Of a stretch of DNA of 64,000 bases, positions 7,592 to 14,357 are shown piece after piece. The stretch lies in the NCBI RefSeq assembly GCF_000591055.1, contig NC_020388.1:1302001-1366000 (forward strand). The letters run 5' to 3'. The stretch is from Natronomonas moolapensis 8.8.11. Lineage in GTDB: Archaea > Halobacteriota > Halobacteria > Halobacteriales > Haloarculaceae. Position numbers and translations under genes: made by a program. Every line of letters begins with the position of its first letter. The first letter of the stretch is position 1. The notes beneath the pieces were generated by a model, which had not been told where the DNA came from, did no database searches, and saw only the letters and a list, made by a program, of their open reading frames with translations.

Positions 7592-9175
7592 TCAGCTCCC
7601 CTCGACGCGGAGCCAGCTCCGCTCCAGCGGCAGCGTCCACGACTCCTCGACGTAGTCGGACGGCTCGACGAAGAGGACGCTCTCGAGGTTGTGCGTCGAT
7701 CCAACGACCTCGTCGTCCGGTTCCTTCTCCGCGGTAGCGGAGCCCCCCGGAATCGACGACTCGTCGACGACTGACTCCCCGTCCGTGACGGTCCCGTCGA
7801 CCGGGATCACTTCGCCGGGGCGGATCCGAACCGTGTCGTCCGCCTCGACGTCCTCGATGGGGATCCGGAGGGGTTCCTCGTCGCCGTCGTCGTCGTCGCG
7901 AATCACGACCGCCTCGGTGACCTGCCGCCGGATCCCGGGGTTCCGGGAGGGAACGTAGCGATCCTCGATCGGCGTTCGGGCGGGCGCGACGACGATCACG
8001 AACTCGCCGAACTGTTTGAACAGCGCGTAGACGACCTCGCCGTCGAGGCGGTATCGGGCCTGCTGCCACTCCAGATCGCCGAGTTCGACGGTTCGGTCGG
8101 GCTCGAGAAAGACAGGTCCATCGAGAAGCGAGTCCCGCGCCGCGGCCGCCGCCTCGAAGTCGTCGTATCGCTGGACGTAGATCGGCCAGGAGACGAACTG
8201 CTCGGTGTACACCCCGAGCGGCCCCCCGTCGTAGTCGGCCCAGTCGTTGACGACGACCTCGAGTTCGTCGCGTCGGTCCTCGGGAACGGCGACTGGTTCG
8301 AACCGTTCGGAGAAGGTGTAGGTCGGCTCCCATCGCGTCGACCCGGCCGGTGAGGCAGCCGGATCGCCGAGCAGTTCCGGATCGTCGCGGTCCTCGACCG
8401 CGAACTCGGTGTGGGCGCGGGCCCGGAACCGGACGCCCCGAAGGTAGCGAATGCCGTAGCGCATCTCGCCCACGTACCGGATGGGGCTCAGATAGCGGAA
8501 CTCGAAGAGGGTATCGTGGACGGGGTCGTCCTCGTCCTCGCGGTCCGGGTCGCCGGCGGCCATGAACTCCACGAGCCGGTTTCGGATCGGGTCCTTCGAG
8601 AGGTTCTCCTGGCGAAAAAACAGCCCCCTGAGACGCTCGTAGTACTCCCGGAGCGACTCGAGTTCGTCGTTGAGTGCCGGCCGGTCGCCGCGCTCGCCGA
8701 AGCGCTCGACGCGCTCGATGGCCCGGTCGTTGTACGAGCGGACACGGCTCGCGAGCTCGAAGTGCGGTTCGAGCCCCGTCTCGATCGCTTCCTCGACGTA
8801 GGTTGTAACGTCTTCGAGGCGTTCGAGATCGCTCTCGCTGATCGCCGTCATGTTTTCGAGTTGGAGGATCGTCTCGACCGCCCGATCGAGCGCGTTCGTG
8901 TAGTCGTCGTACACGTCGTCGTACGTCGTGCCGAACCACGCCGCTTCGTCGACGACCCGACGCGTCGCCTCGGCGAGGCTGCCGATCGGTCCCTCGAGCG
9001 GGTCCGGGCCGTCGTCCCCGTCGGCCCCGTTCCCGTCGTCTTCTGGGGTCGGTTCCGGCGTCGACTCGTCGCTGGGGCGATTTATATAGACCCCTTCGGT
9101 GCTCAGACAGCCCGAAAGCGCCCCCACGAGGGAGACACCGCCGAGGCGGAGCACGTCGCGACGTTCCGCAGGCAT
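7592..9175 (-). CDS. Tat lipoprotein with a C-terminal P-type ATPase actuator-like segment
   Basis: This predicted secreted lipoprotein of 527 residues begins MPAERRDVLRLGG and has a lipobox LVGALSGC, then a low-complexity Pro/Glu/Asp linker. Residues about 65-230 are helical with coiled-coil character; residues about 230-420 are of unknown type. Residues about 420-497 (DNA about 7690-7918) read like the actuator domain of a P1B-type ATPase, including TVRIRPGEVIPVDGTV, GESVVDESS and EKEPDDEVVGSTHN. The catalytic TGES loop is replaced by IPGGS. No transmembrane helices, P-domain or DKTGT motif are present. The start is fixed by the Tat signal and by the TATA palindrome 18 bases upstream. Its function is unknown. 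The fusion could be an evolutionary graft rather than a working domain. Confidence 0.75.
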   Translation of the reverse strand: MPAERRDVLRLGGVSLVGALSGCLSTEGVYINRPSDESTPEPTPEDDGNGADGDDGPDPLEGPIGSLAEATRRVVDEAAWFGTTYDDVYDDYTNALDRAVETILQLENMTAISESDLERLEDVTTYVEEAIETGLEPHFELASRVRSYNDRAIERVERFGERGDRPALNDELESLREYYERLRGLFFRQENLSKDPIRNRLVEFMAAGDPDREDEDDPVHDTLFEFRYLSPIRYVGEMRYGIRYLRGVRFRARAHTEFAVEDRDDPELLGDPAASPAGSTRWEPTYTFSERFEPVAVPEDRRDELEVVVNDWADYDGGPLGVYTEQFVSWPIYVQRYDDFEAAAAARDSLLDGPVFLEPDRTVELGDLEWQQARYRLDGEVVYALFKQFGEFVIVVAPARTPIEDRYVPSRNPGIRRQVTEAVVIRDDDDGDEEPLRIPIEDVEADDTVRIRPGEVIPVDGTVTDGESVVDESSIPGGSATAEKEPDDEVVGSTHNLESVLFVEPSDYVEESWTLPLERSWLRVEGS

Positions 9176-9192
9176 GATTCGACGGACGGCGG

Positions 9193-9206
9193 CCATATAT
9201 ATATGG
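9193..9206. promoter_or_regulatory. Palindromic TATA element between divergent genes
   Basis: CCATATATATATGG is a 14-base perfect palindrome, 18 bases upstream of the minus-strand lipoprotein ATG. It can serve as that gene's TATA box. Being symmetric, it could also initiate toward rnp2 at 9349 or bind a dimeric regulator. Confidence 0.55.
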
Positions 9207-9348
9207 CTTTGTGAGACGGACGCAGCGAACCGGTCGCCACCGGGTGCCGACAGGCGATACGGCGTCGGTGGCCCGAGGCCCGCTTGCGGGCCGAGGCCTG
9301 TCTGTCCGTGACCGCCGAAGCTATGTGTCGGACGGTCGGAATAAGGAT

Positions 9349-9834
9349 GTGAAGCATCTGCCGAAGCACCTCCGACCCCGGTGGCGGTATCTCGCCGTCG
9401 GGTTGGAGTCGTGGGCCGACACCGACGTCGATCGTCGGTCGTTCCAGCGGGAACTGTGGTTCGCCACCCAGAACCTCGTCGGCGACGCCGGCAGTGCCGA
9501 ACTGGACGCAAGCGTGTTGTACTTCTCCTTCGAGGACGGCGACGGCGAGGCGGTCGTCAGGGTCCGCCGCGGTGAAGTCGGGCGACTTCGGGCCGTTCTC
9601 GCGACCGTCTCCACCGTGGACGGGGAGCCGATCGGGCTCTCGGTCCGGGGCGTCAGCGGCACGGTTCGAGCCTGTGAAGAAAAGTATATACGGCGTCCGG
9701 AGGTACAAATTGAGGAGAGAACCGTCGCGTTCGCCGAATCGAACCGGCCCGCCGTCGCCCGGGACGACCGGGTCGACGTCGACCTTCCGGACGACCGCGT
9801 GGGCGCGACAGCACTCGATATTCGCGACAACTAA
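9349..9834 (+). CDS. rnp2: Ribonuclease P protein component 2 (Pop5)
   Basis: This 161-residue Pop5 homologue is the partner of Rnp3 in archaeal RNase P. The N-terminus KHLPKHLRPRWRYLAVGLES is typical, followed by the alpha/beta sandwich, with ASVLYFSFEDGDGEAVVRVR and ERTVAFAESNRPAV near the C-terminus. The start is GTG at 9349 because homology begins at the next residue. The frame is open further upstream (to 9211), but that part looks non-coding. psmA starts 3 bases after the stop codon, so the two are almost certainly co-transcribed. Confidence 0.9.
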   Translation: MKHLPKHLRPRWRYLAVGLESWADTDVDRRSFQRELWFATQNLVGDAGSAELDASVLYFSFEDGDGEAVVRVRRGEVGRLRAVLATVSTVDGEPIGLSVRGVSGTVRACEEKYIRRPEVQIEERTVAFAESNRPAVARDDRVDVDLPDDRVGATALDIRDN

Positions 9835-9836
9835 CA

Positions 9837-10586
9837 ATGCAGGGACAATCGCAGCAGCAGGCGTACGACCGGGGGATCACGATCTTCTCCCCGGACGGCC
9901 GTCTGTACCAGGTCGAGTACGCGAGAGAGGCGGTCAAACGAGGCACGGCGTCGATCGGGATCCGGACCGACGACGGCGTCGTGTTGGTAGTCGACAAGCG
10001 CATCCGCTCGCCGCTCATGGAGCGGACGAGCGTCGAGAAGATCCACAAGGCCGACGACCACATCGGCATCGCGAGCGCCGGCCACGTCGCCGACGCCCGA
10101 CAGCTCATCGACTTCGCGCGCCGGCAGGCGCAGGTCAACCAGCTCCGGTACAGCGAGCCGATCGGCGTCGAAACGCTGACGAAGGCCGTCACCGACCACA
10201 TCCAGCAGTACACCCAGGTCGGCGGCGCGCGCCCCTTCGGCGTCGCGTTGATTATCGGCGGCATCGAGGACGGCGAGCCCAGACTCTACGAGACGGACCC
10301 CTCGGGGACGCCTTACGAGTGGCAGGCGCTCGCAGTCGGCGCCGACCGCGGCGACATCGAGGATTACCTCGAAGAACACTACAGCGACGACCTCGACCTC
10401 GACGGCGGTATCGGCCTCGCTATGGAGGCGCTCGCCTCCGTCAACGAGGACGGACTCACCTCCGAGGGGATCGGTCTCGCCACGGTGTCCGTCGAGGACG
10501 GCTTCGGGAAGGTTCCCGACGAGGAGGTCGAGACACACCTCGAGGAACACGGCCTGCTGGCCGACGAGAACGAAGACGACGAGTAG
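9837..10586 (+). CDS. psmA: 20S proteasome subunit alpha
   Basis: This 249-residue alpha subunit forms the outer gate rings of the archaeal 20S core particle. The N-terminal gating helix and signature are clear: QAYDRGITIFSPDGRLYQVE, then YAREAVKRGTASIGIR. There is no N-terminal propeptide or catalytic Thr, as expected for alpha. The C-terminus is acidic (about 20 residues), a haloarchaeal trait. It follows rnp2 by 3 bases and precedes sbds, the classic archaeal association of RNase P, proteasome and ribosome-maturation genes. Confidence 0.97.
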   Translation: MQGQSQQQAYDRGITIFSPDGRLYQVEYAREAVKRGTASIGIRTDDGVVLVVDKRIRSPLMERTSVEKIHKADDHIGIASAGHVADARQLIDFARRQAQVNQLRYSEPIGVETLTKAVTDHIQQYTQVGGARPFGVALIIGGIEDGEPRLYETDPSGTPYEWQALAVGADRGDIEDYLEEHYSDDLDLDGGIGLAMEALASVNEDGLTSEGIGLATVSVEDGFGKVPDEEVETHLEEHGLLADENEDDE

Positions 10587-10640
10587 CCGCGCCGGTCCCG
10601 TTTGGGAACATCTTTTATCTCCGGCCGCGTATCGAAACGT

Positions 10641-11366
10641 ATGATATCACTTGACGAGGCCGTCACGGCCAGACTCGAGTCCCACGGCCAGCGCTTCGAG
10701 GTGCTCGTCGATCCCGACGCCGCACTCGCGATCAAGCGCGAGGAGTTCGACGGCGAGCTCGAGGACGTCATCGCCGCCGAGGACGTCTTCGAGGACGCGT
10801 CCTCGGGCGATCGACCGCCGGAGACGTCCTTGGAGGAGGTCTTCGGGACGACCGATCCTCTGGAGGTCATCCCCGAGGTCATCCGCCGCGGCGAAATCCA
10901 GATCACGGCCGAGCAGCGCCGCGAGATGCAGGAGCGAAAGCACAACCAACTCGTCAACAAGATCGCCCGCAACGCCGTCAACCCCCAGATGGACGACGCT
11001 CCCCACCCACCCGAGCGGATCGAGCGCGCCCTGGAGGAGGCCGGGTTCAAAATCGATCCCATGGAGCCGGTCGAAAACCAAGTCGACGACGCCCTCGACG
11101 CCCTCCGGCCCGTCATCCCCATCCGGTTCGACGAGGTCGTGATGGCGGTGCAGGTCCCGGCGGAGTACGCCGGCAGCGCGCAGGCGCAGATCCGCCAGTT
11201 CGGCGACCTCGAGAGCGAGGAGTGGCAATCCGATGGCTCGTGGGTCGGCGTGCTCCGCTTCCCCGCCGGTCTCCGTAACGACTTCTACGACGTGGTCAAC
11301 GAACACACGAGCGGCGAGGCCGAGACCAGAGTCGTCAAGGACGAAGACGAGATCGGAACGCGGTAG
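10641..11366 (+). CDS. Ribosome assembly factor SBDS
   Basis: This 241-residue orthologue of the Shwachman-Bodian-Diamond protein acts in late 60S/50S maturation. The N-terminal FYSH domain shows [20 protein letters not shown] and [20 protein letters not shown]. The middle helical domain carries [20 protein letters not shown] and [18 protein letters not shown]. The C-terminal domain ends in a ferredoxin-like fold. A TATA-like CTTTTATCTC lies about 27 bases before the ATG at 10641, so the 13-residue longer frame is unlikely. It lies 54 bases after psmA. Confidence 0.95.
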   Translation: MISLDEAVTARLESHGQRFEVLVDPDAALAIKREEFDGELEDVIAAEDVFEDASSGDRPPETSLEEVFGTTDPLEVIPEVIRRGEIQITAEQRREMQERKHNQLVNKIARNAVNPQMDDAPHPPERIERALEEAGFKIDPMEPVENQVDDALDALRPVIPIRFDEVVMAVQVPAEYAGSAQAQIRQFGDLESEEWQSDGSWVGVLRFPAGLRNDFYDVVNEHTSGEAETRVVKDEDEIGTR

Positions 11367-11441
11367 AGCGTCCCGACGCGCCGGCGGCGACGGCACGCTC
11401 GAGGCAGTTTTATACCGTCCCGTCGAGACCCGACAGACACT

Positions 11442-12407
11442 ATGCGAGCAGTCACTGTCGGCGAGCACGGCGGACCCGAAGCACTGCGCGTCGAGGAGAT
11501 CGATCGGCCCGAACCGAGCGAGGGCGAACTCCTCGTTGAGGTCGACGCGGCCGGCGTTAACCCCGTCGATACGTACTTCCGGGACGGCTCGTACGACCCG
11601 GTCGGCCTGCCGTTCACCCCGGGTGTCGACATCGCCGGGACGGTCGCGGAAACCGGCACGGGCGTCGACGCCCTGTCGGTCGGTGACCGCGTCTACGGGA
11701 CCGGGATCGGCAACGGGGAGTACCAAGGCGCCTACGCGGAGTACGCTACTGTCCCGGCGGACCGGGTCGTCGGACTCCCCGACGGCGCCGGAACGACTCA
11801 GGCCGGGGCGGCGGGCGTCGTCGCCTGTACCGCCTGGCGGGCACTGATCGATCACGCGAACCTCGACCCCGCCGAGCGCTGTCTCGTCCACGGGGGGTCG
11901 GGCGGCGTCGGCCACGTCGCTGTCCAGATCGCCGCCGCCGTCGAGGCGCGGTGTCTCAGTACCGCCGCCCCGGCGTATCACGACGACGTCGAGGCCCTCG
12001 GGGCCGGGACGGTCCTCGATTACGGCCGCGACGACCTCGCCGACGCCGTCCTCGACGCCTCCGACGGCGGCGTCGACGTGATCCTCGATCACCGCCTCGA
12101 CGATTACCTCCAGTTCGACGCGGACGTCGCGGCGGCCGGGGCCACCGTCGTCGGCATCGGCGAGAACGACCCCGCGCCAGCCTTTTCGGCCGTCGCCGGC
12201 GGCCGCGCGAAGGACGTCACCTACCAGCTCATGAGCATGTTCAACACGCCCGACCTCCGGGTGCCACTCCGGGGCGTCGCCCACCTGATGGACGCCGGGG
12301 CGCTCGAAGTCGAAGTCGCCCGGCGTTACGGCCTCGAGGAGGCGGCCGAGGCCCACCGCGACGTGATGAACGACAGCTTCTTCGGCAAATTAGTGATTGA
12401 CGTATAG
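11442..12407 (+). CDS. NADPH:quinone oxidoreductase-like MDR protein
   Basis: This 321-residue member of the medium-chain dehydrogenase/reductase superfamily is of the zinc-free quinone reductase type. It has an N-terminal GroES-like domain (AAGVNPVDTYFRDG, then FTPGVDIAGTV) and a Rossmann domain with VHGGSGGVGHVAVQIAAA near residue 152. No structural zinc Cys cluster is visible. It probably reduces quinones or activated enones with NADPH; the substrate is not determinable. A TATA-like TTTTATACC precedes the start by about 30 bases. Confidence 0.85.
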   Translation: MRAVTVGEHGGPEALRVEEIDRPEPSEGELLVEVDAAGVNPVDTYFRDGSYDPVGLPFTPGVDIAGTVAETGTGVDALSVGDRVYGTGIGNGEYQGAYAEYATVPADRVVGLPDGAGTTQAGAAGVVACTAWRALIDHANLDPAERCLVHGGSGGVGHVAVQIAAAVEARCLSTAAPAYHDDVEALGAGTVLDYGRDDLADAVLDASDGGVDVILDHRLDDYLQFDADVAAAGATVVGIGENDPAPAFSAVAGGRAKDVTYQLMSMFNTPDLRVPLRGVAHLMDAGALEVEVARRYGLEEAAEAHRDVMNDSFFGKLVIDV

Positions 12408-12452
12408 GGCGGTCGTAGATCGGGAAAAATAAGGGGACTAACTGAGTTAAAA

Positions 12453-12806
12453 ATGGAGTACAGGTATGCGTGCGATCGTTGTGGGGAGATCAACGCCTCA
12501 AATCCACACCGTTGTAGAAACTGTGGCTCGACCGTATTCTCCCCCATCTCTACTGAAACGCTAATAGAACAAAGCTCAGGCACGGATACACCGGAACGCA
12601 TCGATCCTGATAATATAGGTAGAACAGGTACAGCTGACCCTGACGTGGAATACGAATCGTCTCCCGGTGTGGCTATTGATGGATCAATCGAGACGGAAGA
12701 TCGGACGGAAAAAAGTGAAACAGAGACAACCAGTATTACACGAGTAGTTATATCACTTCTCCCCGTCATTCTGTTTGTTGGAATATTGGTTATTTGGGTG
12801 TTATAG
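12453..12806 (+). CDS. Zinc-ribbon protein with C-terminal membrane anchor
   Basis: This 117-residue protein opens with a four-cysteine ribbon (CDRCGEINASNPHRCRNCGS, residues 8-27). An acidic, Ser/Thr-rich, presumably disordered stretch spans residues 30-92, and the last 22 residues form a single hydrophobic helix (VVISLLPVILFVGILVIWVL). That implies a tail-anchored protein with its ribbon in the cytoplasm. Base composition is clearly more AT-rich than in neighbouring genes, with codons such as ATA and AGA. It ends 13 bases before a mobile-element remnant, so recent acquisition is likely. Function unknown. Confidence 0.75.
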   Translation: MEYRYACDRCGEINASNPHRCRNCGSTVFSPISTETLIEQSSGTDTPERIDPDNIGRTGTADPDVEYESSPGVAIDGSIETEDRTEKSETETTSITRVVISLLPVILFVGILVIWVL

Positions 12807-12819
12807 AGATACAAGGAGA

Positions 12820-13137
12820 ATACTGGTGGCTTTAGCCACCAGATGAATCCGACAAAAGTTTATGTATAGACACAGTACGTATAATTGTGCGTGGAGAACT
12901 GGCAGTTGACTCGGTGTTTGCCACGGTTTTTAACCGGAATCAAAAAGTAAGCCGACCACGCCGACAGTCGTAAAACAATCAGCTATCTCGAAGCCCTTCA
13001 GCGGGTACGAGTAACGGCTTCGTGGCAGAGCCACTGGCTGACTGTCCAGCAAACCTGAGACTCCCAACGTTCAGGATTGACCTGCCCGGCCAACACCGGG
13101 TGGGAGGCCCGCGCTTTTAGGCGCGGGAGGATGTCAC
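12820..13137 (+). mobile_element. Transposase-less IS200/IS605 (IS1341-type) remnant, possible orphan reRNA
   Basis: The left end has a perfect hairpin, CTGGTGGC TTTA GCCACCAG (12823-12842), followed by AT-rich sequence with TATA-like runs. The right end has the hairpin CCCGCGC TTTTAG GCGCGGG (13108-13127) followed by AGGATGTCAC, as in haloarchaeal IS1341-type elements (from memory of the family). Only about 265 bases lie between the two hairpins and no tnpA or tnpB frame survives. The structured stretch of about 180 bases before the right end would correspond to the omega RNA/reRNA scaffold of a TnpB element. It abuts the zinc-ribbon gene on one side and repeat copy B on the other. Confidence 0.6.
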
Positions 13138-13146
13138 TATTCGAAC

Positions 13147-13256
13147 ATGCTGGTAGACGGAATCAGATGAAACCGACGCACGAGGACCACGCCGTTCGAC
13201 GGCGCGACCGGCGGATCGCTCGTGCGTCGCATGTACATTTGCCTGCCTGTCAGTAT
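13147..13256. repeat. 110-bp inverted-repeat element, copy B
   Basis: The termini are ATGCTGGTAGAC (left) and GTCAGTAT (right). The core contains CGACGCACGAG and CTCGTGCGTCG, a perfect 11-base stem, enclosing a smaller hairpin (GCCGT TCG ACGGC). Its length is identical to copies A and C, and its orientation matches copy C. It begins 10 bases after the end of the IS200/IS605-like remnant. The next 200 bases up to 13460 are AT-rich at first and hold no gene; they probably contain the promoter of the ABC operon. Confidence 0.8.
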
Positions 13257-13460
13257 GAAAAATATGCGCTGTGGTCTGCCAGTCGGAACCAATACATCAT
13301 AAAAATTTGTAATACCCTCACCTGCGGAAAGTAGAGCGAAAAAAGCCGATAGCTGGCTCCCGTGTTTCGACGGGACGCGGCGGATCGAGCCCGGCGTGGA
13401 CGCCGTACGGCTATCGATTCCCGGCGCGGGTTTTTGTGAGGCGGGGGCCACTCCTCGCAC

Positions 13461-14357
13461 GTGATTGAGGTCCGCGACCTCCGAAAGGAGTACGGCGGGT
13501 TCGTCGCCGTCGAGGGAAGTACCTTCGGCGTCGACAGCGGCGAGGTGTTCGGCGTCATCGGTCCGAACGGCGCCGGGAAGACCACGACGCTGAAGGCCAT
13601 TTCGGGGCTGCTCGAGCCGACGAGCGGAAGCGTCAGAATCGGCGGGCGGCGAGCCGACAGCCGCGAGACGCGGCGCTTGCTCGGGTTCCTCCCCGAGGAG
13701 TCACCGCTGTACGAGGAGATGTCGCCGCGATCGTATCTCCGTTTCTTCGCCGACCTCTACGACGTGCCCCGCGACGCCGCCGACCGGCGGATCAACGAGA
13801 CGCTGGATCGACTGGAGTTGGCCCACCGCGACCGCGCGCTGGGCGATATGTCGAAGGGGATGAAACGGAAGGTCGCGATCGCGAGATCGCTCGTCAACGA
13901 TCCGGACGTGTTGATTTACGACGAACCGGCCTCCGGGCTGGATCCGCTGACGACGAACTACATCATCGAGTTCACAAAGGAACTCGCCGCGGAGGGGCGG
14001 ACGGTCGTCTTCTCGGCGCACAACCTCTATCACGTCGAGGAAGTCTGCGACCGGGTCGCGATCATGAACGAGGGACGGATCGTCACGAAGGGACCGCTCG
14101 CGGAACTCAGAGACCGCTACGGCGAGCGGAGGTATCACGTGTTCACGACGGTCGAGGTGCCCGACGCAACGGCCGAGGGCGACCGCTACCGACGCGTCGT
14201 CGATGATGTGGAGGCGCTCGAAGCCGTTCGGGCGGACGCGATCGAACGGGGCGGGAGACTCGACGATGTCCGGACTGTCGAACCCAGCCTCGAGGGGCTC
14301 TTTTTGGACGTCGCGTCGTCGGAGGATCGAAGCGCGCCGGGACCGACGGAGAACTGA
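13461..14357 (+). CDS. ABC exporter ATP-binding protein (ABC-2 type)
   Basis: This 298-residue nucleotide-binding subunit has Walker A GPNGAGKTTT (about 34), the signature region MSKGMKRKVAIARSL and Walker B VLIYDEPASGLDP. The signature LSGGQ is replaced by MSKGM, as in several NatA-like exporters. A C-terminal extension of about 80 residues follows the H-loop. The start codon is GTG. The stop overlaps the start of the permease by one base (TGATG), so this is the first gene of a tightly coupled three-gene operon. Confidence 0.92.
   Translation: MIEVRDLRKEYGGFVAVEGSTFGVDSGEVFGVIGPNGAGKTTTLKAISGLLEPTSGSVRIGGRRADSRETRRLLGFLPEESPLYEEMSPRSYLRFFADLYDVPRDAADRRINETLDRLELAHRDRALGDMSKGMKRKVAIARSLVNDPDVLIYDEPASGLDPLTTNYIIEFTKELAAEGRTVVFSAHNLYHVEEVCDRVAIMNEGRIVTKGPLAELRDRYGERRYHVFTTVEVPDATAEGDRYRRVVDDVEALEAVRADAIERGGRLDDVRTVEPSLEGLFLDVASSEDRSAPGPTEN

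Noticed and set aside
9211-9348. Longer N-terminus for rnp2
   Set aside because: The extra 46 codons are not Pop5-like; family similarity begins right after the GTG at 9349.
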